This document shows positions 63,325-64,000 of a stretch of 64,000 nucleotides of DNA, piece after piece. The notes under the pieces are model-generated. The model searched no databases. It was not told where the DNA came from and saw nothing but the letters and a program-made list of their open reading frames with translations. This stretch comes from JARBUG01 sp035628915 (GTDB lineage: Bacteria > Bacillota > Sulfobacillia > Symbiobacteriales > Symbiobacteriaceae), in NCBI GenBank assembly GCA_035628915.1, contig DASPIW010000004.1:1-64000 (forward strand), read 5' to 3'. The position numbers were made by a program, and so were the translations under genes. The number at the start of each line of letters is the position of its first letter. Positions within the stretch are counted from its first letter, which is position 1.

Positions 63325-63969
63325 CTACACAACCTTGTTCAGCCACGTCAGGAGCTTAATGCGGGGCTGGTCGGAGTCGACGGGCGGGATCACCGCAGCC
63401 ATCGCTGCCGCGACCCGCTCCCGGAACTCCGCCTGGGTCTCCTCCGGGCCCGGCTCCAGCAGCGGCCCCACCCGGAGCCGGATCCGCCGGCGAAAGCACA
63501 GTGCAAAGGTTCCCGAGAGACCTGCCACCAGCACCGGCCTGCCCGTGCGGGTCGCAAACAGGGCGGCGCCTTCCTTCAGCGGCTGAATGCGGCCTTCTTC
63601 CGTCCCGCACTTCCCCTCGGGGAAGATCCCCAGAATTGCACCGCCCTTCAGTACCTGCAGCGACTGTACCACCACCGCCCGGTTGCCTTTCTGGCTCTGG
63701 CGGTCCACGGGAATGATGCCCCCAGCCAGGTTGACAATGGTCCGGGCCCACCAGGGGCCCTCGGTGGTATATTCCGCCGCGGCCAGGTAATGAATCCGGG
63801 GTTCGGCGGGCAGGGTCGCCAGCAGCACGAGCGGGTCGATCCAGCTCAAATGGTTGCAGACCAGCACGTAGCCGCCGCCCGGGGGTATTTGCGCGATCCC
63901 CTCGGCCCGGATTCGGAACAGCGCTGCGAACAGGCCCCGGCCCACGGTCCGCAGGAACCGAAACGCCAT
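63325..63969 (-). CDS. plsC: 1-acyl-glycerol-3-phosphate acyltransferase (PlsC-like), 214 aa
   Basis: A membrane-associated acyltransferase for phosphatidic acid synthesis. The HX4D catalytic motif is in CNHLSWIDP near residue 40, the substrate motif in GIFPEGKCGTEEGR near 115, and a proline-rich motif region follows. An N-terminal hydrophobic stretch may bind the membrane. The start at 63969 is 31 bases from the window end, so its promoter and upstream neighbour cannot be seen. Confidence 0.9.
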   Translation of the reverse strand: MAFRFLRTVGRGLFAALFRIRAEGIAQIPPGGGYVLVCNHLSWIDPLVLLATLPAEPRIHYLAAAEYTTEGPWWARTIVNLAGGIIPVDRQSQKGNRAVVVQSLQVLKGGAILGIFPEGKCGTEEGRIQPLKEGAALFATRTGRPVLVAGLSGTFALCFRRRIRLRVGPLLEPGPEETQAEFRERVAAAMAAVIPPVDSDQPRIKLLTWLNKVV

Positions 63970-64000
63970 ATTCGCCTCAGCCGCAGACCGGGTCGCTTTC

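Overview
The window is GC-rich, gene-dense bacterial DNA with strong Shine-Dalgarno sites and frequent GTG, TTG and apparently CTG starts. LctP permeases, LutABC, an AzgA purine permease, a GlnK/GlnL-type (YcbA/YcbB) two-component pair and FCD-type GntR regulators together suggest a high-GC member of the Bacillota, such as a Symbiobacterium-like organism. This is inference from gene content; no rRNA or tRNA gene was seen to confirm it.

Layout. 1-2.0 kb: tandem terminators, an unknown protein and a decayed alpha-mannosidase. 2.2-10.5 kb: a lactate/glycolate operon (permease, GntR regulator, GlcD, GlcF, LutA, LutB, LutC) with the same palindromic operator before the permease and before lutA. 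10.5-14.4 kb: an acetyltransferase, a second LctP, a secreted protein with a clear promoter/operator, and small membrane proteins. 14.5-18.6 kb: a molybdopterin oxidoreductase and an ABC-2 exporter. 18.6-36.5 kb: a long minus-strand operon for purine/urate breakdown. It holds a three-subunit molybdenum hydroxylase with a MoaD-like protein, two XdhC-type proteins, YqeB, YqeC, a MobA-like cytidylyltransferase, YgeW, YgeY, hydantoinase, an SsnA-like deaminase, two dihydropyrimidine-dehydrogenase-like proteins and a threonine-synthase-like PLP enzyme. Two nearly identical 79-bp structured elements lie inside it. 36.6-38.4 kb: adenine deaminase. 38.4-40.5 kb: MarR, an ArsA-like ATPase and a small protein under a thrice-repeated operator. 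40.5-44.2 kb: a TetR-controlled ABC-2 exporter. 44.2-48.1 kb: a DMT exporter with its GntR regulator, a transporter relic and acetyl-CoA synthetase. 48.2-54.9 kb: a purine permease divergent from a second hydroxylase (FAD subunit, fused FeS/Mo subunit) and an 8-oxoguanine-deaminase-like enzyme. 55-59.1 kb: an ECF sigma-factor operon with two membrane-anchored subtilisin-like proteins, one lacking catalytic residues. 59.2-64 kb: a metallophosphoesterase, the GlnK/GlnL-like pair, an AraC-GyrI regulator and an acyltransferase.

Together the genes suggest a metabolism using lactate or glycolate and scavenged purines: bases are imported, deaminated, hydroxylated and opened by the hydantoinase/YgeW/YgeY branch, and acetate could be activated by Acs. 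The least familiar features are the repeated structured element in the purine operon, the ECF/S8 operon with its pseudoprotease, and three genes that appear to start at CTG.
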